Below are positions 5,420-6,597 of a DNA stretch of 6,597 nucleotides, piece after piece. Position numbers and translations under genes: made by a program. The notes beneath the pieces are model-generated. The model was not told where the DNA came from. It worked only from the letters and a program-made list of their open reading frames with translations, and made no database searches. This stretch comes from JBAYVY01 sp041674345. Lineage in GTDB: Bacteria > Planctomycetota > Phycisphaerae > Phycisphaerales > Zrk34. The DNA lies in assembly GCA_041674345.1 (NCBI GenBank), contig JBAYVY010000210.1, positions 1-6,597 on the forward strand. The letters run 5' to 3'. Position 1 is the first letter of the stretch. The number at the start of each line of letters is the position of its first letter.

Positions 5420-6391
5420 ATGCACGACTATCGCGTAGAACTCGATCAGTACCACGGCCCCCTGGACCTGTTGCTCTATCTCATCCGCCGCGACGAGATC
5501 GACATTCACAACATCCCCATCGCGCCGATCACCGAACAATACATGCACTACCTGGGCACGATTGAAAAACTCGACATCAATCTCGCCGGTGAGTTCCTCG
5601 TCATGGCCGCGACTTTGATGGAAATCAAATCGGCCCTGCTCATGCCCAAGGACAAGCGGCCCGGCGGCGCATCGGACACCGGCGACATGCCCGCGTCCGA
5701 AGACCCGACCGATCCGCGTTACGAACTGATTCACCAGTTACTGGCCTACAAGCGCTTCAAGGACGCCGCCGGCCGACTCGATGACAACCGCGAATCGTTC
5801 GCATCCCGCTTCGCCCGATCACCCGGCAAGGTGGACTTGGGCGAGCAACAGGTGGAACTGGACCTCGATGATGTGTCGCTGTGGGATTTGGTCGAGGCGT
5901 TCACGCGGATGATGGAGCAGGTCGGGCTGAAGAATCACCAGCATCAGGTGGTGTCGGACGACACGCCGATTGAACTGCACGCCGCCGATCTGGTGGATCG
6001 GTTGCAACGTGACGGGCCGATGGTGTTGCAGCAGGTGTTCGAGGGGCGGAAACATGGCGAGATGATCGGGCTGTTTCTGGCGACGCTGGAACTGACGCGG
6101 CAGCGGCGGCTGCGTGTGACGCAGCCGGACAAGGCCGGGCCGATCATGCTGGAATTGCGCGATGAAGCGGAAGTCGCCGCGGAGATCGAACGGGAGGCGC
6201 AAAATCCCGAACGTCCGAAACCCGACCCCCGGCATGTCGATGACTTCGACTGGCCGGACGATGCGATGCGTCAGCGGTATTTGAGGCGTCAGGAACGCCG
6301 CGCCAAAGGCGAGTTCGTGGAGGAGGACGCGGAACTGGAAGCCGACATCGCGGAGTTGAAGGCGAAGGAAATCGGGGAAAATGACGAATGA
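5420..6391 (+). CDS. scpA: ScpA, kleisin subunit of the SMC condensin complex
   Basis: Segregation and condensation protein A, which bridges the SMC heads and ScpB to compact and segregate the chromosome. The N-terminal SMC-binding region is diagnostic: YHGPLDLLLYLIRRDEIDIHNIPI (11-34), EQYMHYL (39-45) and GEFLVMAATLMEIKSALLMP (57-76). The C-terminal winged helix covers about 184-246 (IGLFLATLELTRQRRLRV). A charged tail from about 247 to 323 is extra: most ScpA proteins have 230-280 residues and this one has 323. I chose the ATG at 5420 because the family starts directly with this sequence. An in-frame ATG at 5336 would add 28 residues encoded only by the repeat hairpin. The ribosome binding site is weak (AGGA 5405-5408, spacing 11, inside the hairpin arm). 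The final NDE codons and the TGA stop are formed by the following repeat. scpB is not adjacent in the visible DNA. Confidence 0.93.
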   Translation: MHDYRVELDQYHGPLDLLLYLIRRDEIDIHNIPIAPITEQYMHYLGTIEKLDINLAGEFLVMAATLMEIKSALLMPKDKRPGGASDTGDMPASEDPTDPRYELIHQLLAYKRFKDAAGRLDDNRESFASRFARSPGKVDLGEQQVELDLDDVSLWDLVEAFTRMMEQVGLKNHQHQVVSDDTPIELHAADLVDRLQRDGPMVLQQVFEGRKHGEMIGLFLATLELTRQRRLRVTQPDKAGPIMLELRDEAEVAAEIEREAQNPERPKPDPRHVDDFDWPDDAMRQRYLRRQERRAKGEFVEEDAELEADIAELKAKEIGENDE

Positions 6392-6484
6392 CGAAACTCG
6401 AAATCCGAAACAGGGGGAAGGCCGACCGTTTCGAGTTTCGGACTTCGGATTTGATTCGTCATTCGGATTTCGTCATTCGTCATT
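6380..6484. repeat. Heptamer hairpin at the 3' end of scpA
   Basis: The left arm (6381-6408) reads ATGACGA twice, then AACTCGA and AATCCGA. The right arm (6428-6483) is eight heptamers of the GTTTCGA, ACTTCGG and TCGTCAT types. Bases 6380-6396 pair perfectly with 6468-6484 (17 bp), and inner heptamers can pair as well. The scpA stop codon lies in the left arm. It may end or stabilise the scpA transcript, but the stem is AT-rich and the tail (TATTTCTT) is a poor U-tract, so I do not call it a terminator. Confidence 0.85.
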
Positions 6485-6494
6485 ATTTCTTGGT

Positions 6495-6499
6495 AGGAG
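6495..6499 (+). promoter_or_regulatory. Possible Shine-Dalgarno site of the last gene
   Basis: AGGAG three bases before the ATG at 6503. The sequence is strong, but the spacing is shorter than the usual five to nine. Confidence 0.45.
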
Positions 6500-6502
6500 C
6501 CG

Positions 6503-6597
6503 ATGACCAGCCGTAATTCACATCGCACATCGCACATTGAACATCGCACATTCCCGTTGACGCTCGCGCTCGGCCTCGCCGTGATCGCGCTGTGCGA
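6503..6597 (+). CDS. Start of an unidentified exported or membrane protein (partial)
   Basis: The frame is open from the ATG at 6503 to the window edge, 31 codons. After a polar, His/Arg-rich start (MTSRNSHRTSHIEHRTF) comes a hydrophobic run, PLTLALGLAVIALC, consistent with a signal peptide or a first membrane helix. The Cys at the edge is not in a good lipobox (IALC). The start is backed by AGGAG at 6495-6499. Residues 6-17 or so are encoded by the heptamer array at 6520-6554, so the polar N-terminus may be a later addition. It lies 111 bp after scpA on the same strand and could share its transcript. No product can be assigned. Confidence 0.5.
   Translation, partial: MTSRNSHRTSHIEHRTFPLTLALGLAVIALC
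6520..6554. repeat. Heptamer array (ACATCGC type), 5 units
   Basis: ACATCGC, ACATCGC, ACATTGA, ACATCGC, ACATTCC follow without gaps. Five units equal 35 bp. The array lies in the first codons of the last gene and has no inverted partner in the visible sequence. Confidence 0.85.

Noticed and set aside
6380..6490. Rho-independent terminator after scpA
   Set aside because: The stem is AT-rich and heptameric, the loop is large, and the tail TATTTCTT is not a clean U-run. It is better described as a repeat hairpin.
6289..6549. Minus-strand open frame of 86 codons over the scpA end
   Set aside because: It is largely translated heptamer repeats (MTNDEIRMTN and FEFRHSSF peptides) and antisense scpA. 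Such frames arise because 7-bp arrays stay open in several frames.

Overview
The window is about 6.6 kb of GC-rich bacterial DNA. It suggests a Gram-negative organism with lipopolysaccharide (LPS): the minus strand carries the Kdo-synthesis and LPS-transport genes in the order kdsD, (insert), kdsC, lptC-like, then the first two codons of another gene, probably lptB. This is the classic kdsD-kdsC-lptC-lptA-lptB order, but one 997-residue protein fills the lptC+lptA slot. The giant Lpt-type protein, the stand-alone four-helix-bundle gene and the many heptamer repeats make me lean to Planctomycetota (perhaps Phycisphaerae). That placement is inference, not proof.

Layout. 1-6: start codon of a minus-strand gene. 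7-154: spacer with a hairpin that covers that gene's ribosome binding site. 155-3148 (-): LptC/LptA-like export protein. 3149-3305: spacer built of inverted heptamer arrays. 3306-3815 (-): KdsC phosphatase. 3831-4211 (-): four-helix-bundle (23S rRNA intervening-sequence type) protein, bracketed by inverted heptamer arms. 4235-5272 (-): KdsD isomerase, carrying an in-frame palindromic insertion. 5273-5419: divergent intergenic region with a good sigma70-type promoter for the minus-strand operon and a 26-bp-stem heptamer hairpin. 5420-6391 (+): ScpA, the chromosome-segregation kleisin. 6380-6484: another heptamer hairpin that includes the scpA stop codon. 6503-6597 (+): start of an unidentified membrane or exported protein.

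Function. KdsD makes arabinose 5-phosphate and KdsC removes the phosphate from Kdo 8-phosphate; together they bracket the Kdo synthase step. The Lpt-type protein would carry finished LPS across the periplasm, powered by the LptB ATPase expected just beyond the left edge. ScpA is unrelated and divergently transcribed.

The most striking feature is the repeat content. Seven different 7-bp tandem arrays can all be phased as NNT(C/G)(C/G)NN. They occupy five consecutive gene boundaries, sit inside the lptC-like ORF and open the last gene, often as inverted pairs. Four short palindromes are inserted in frame in coding sequence, one of them in a conserved domain of KdsD. The four-helix-bundle gene lies inside one inverted array pair, as if it were cargo.
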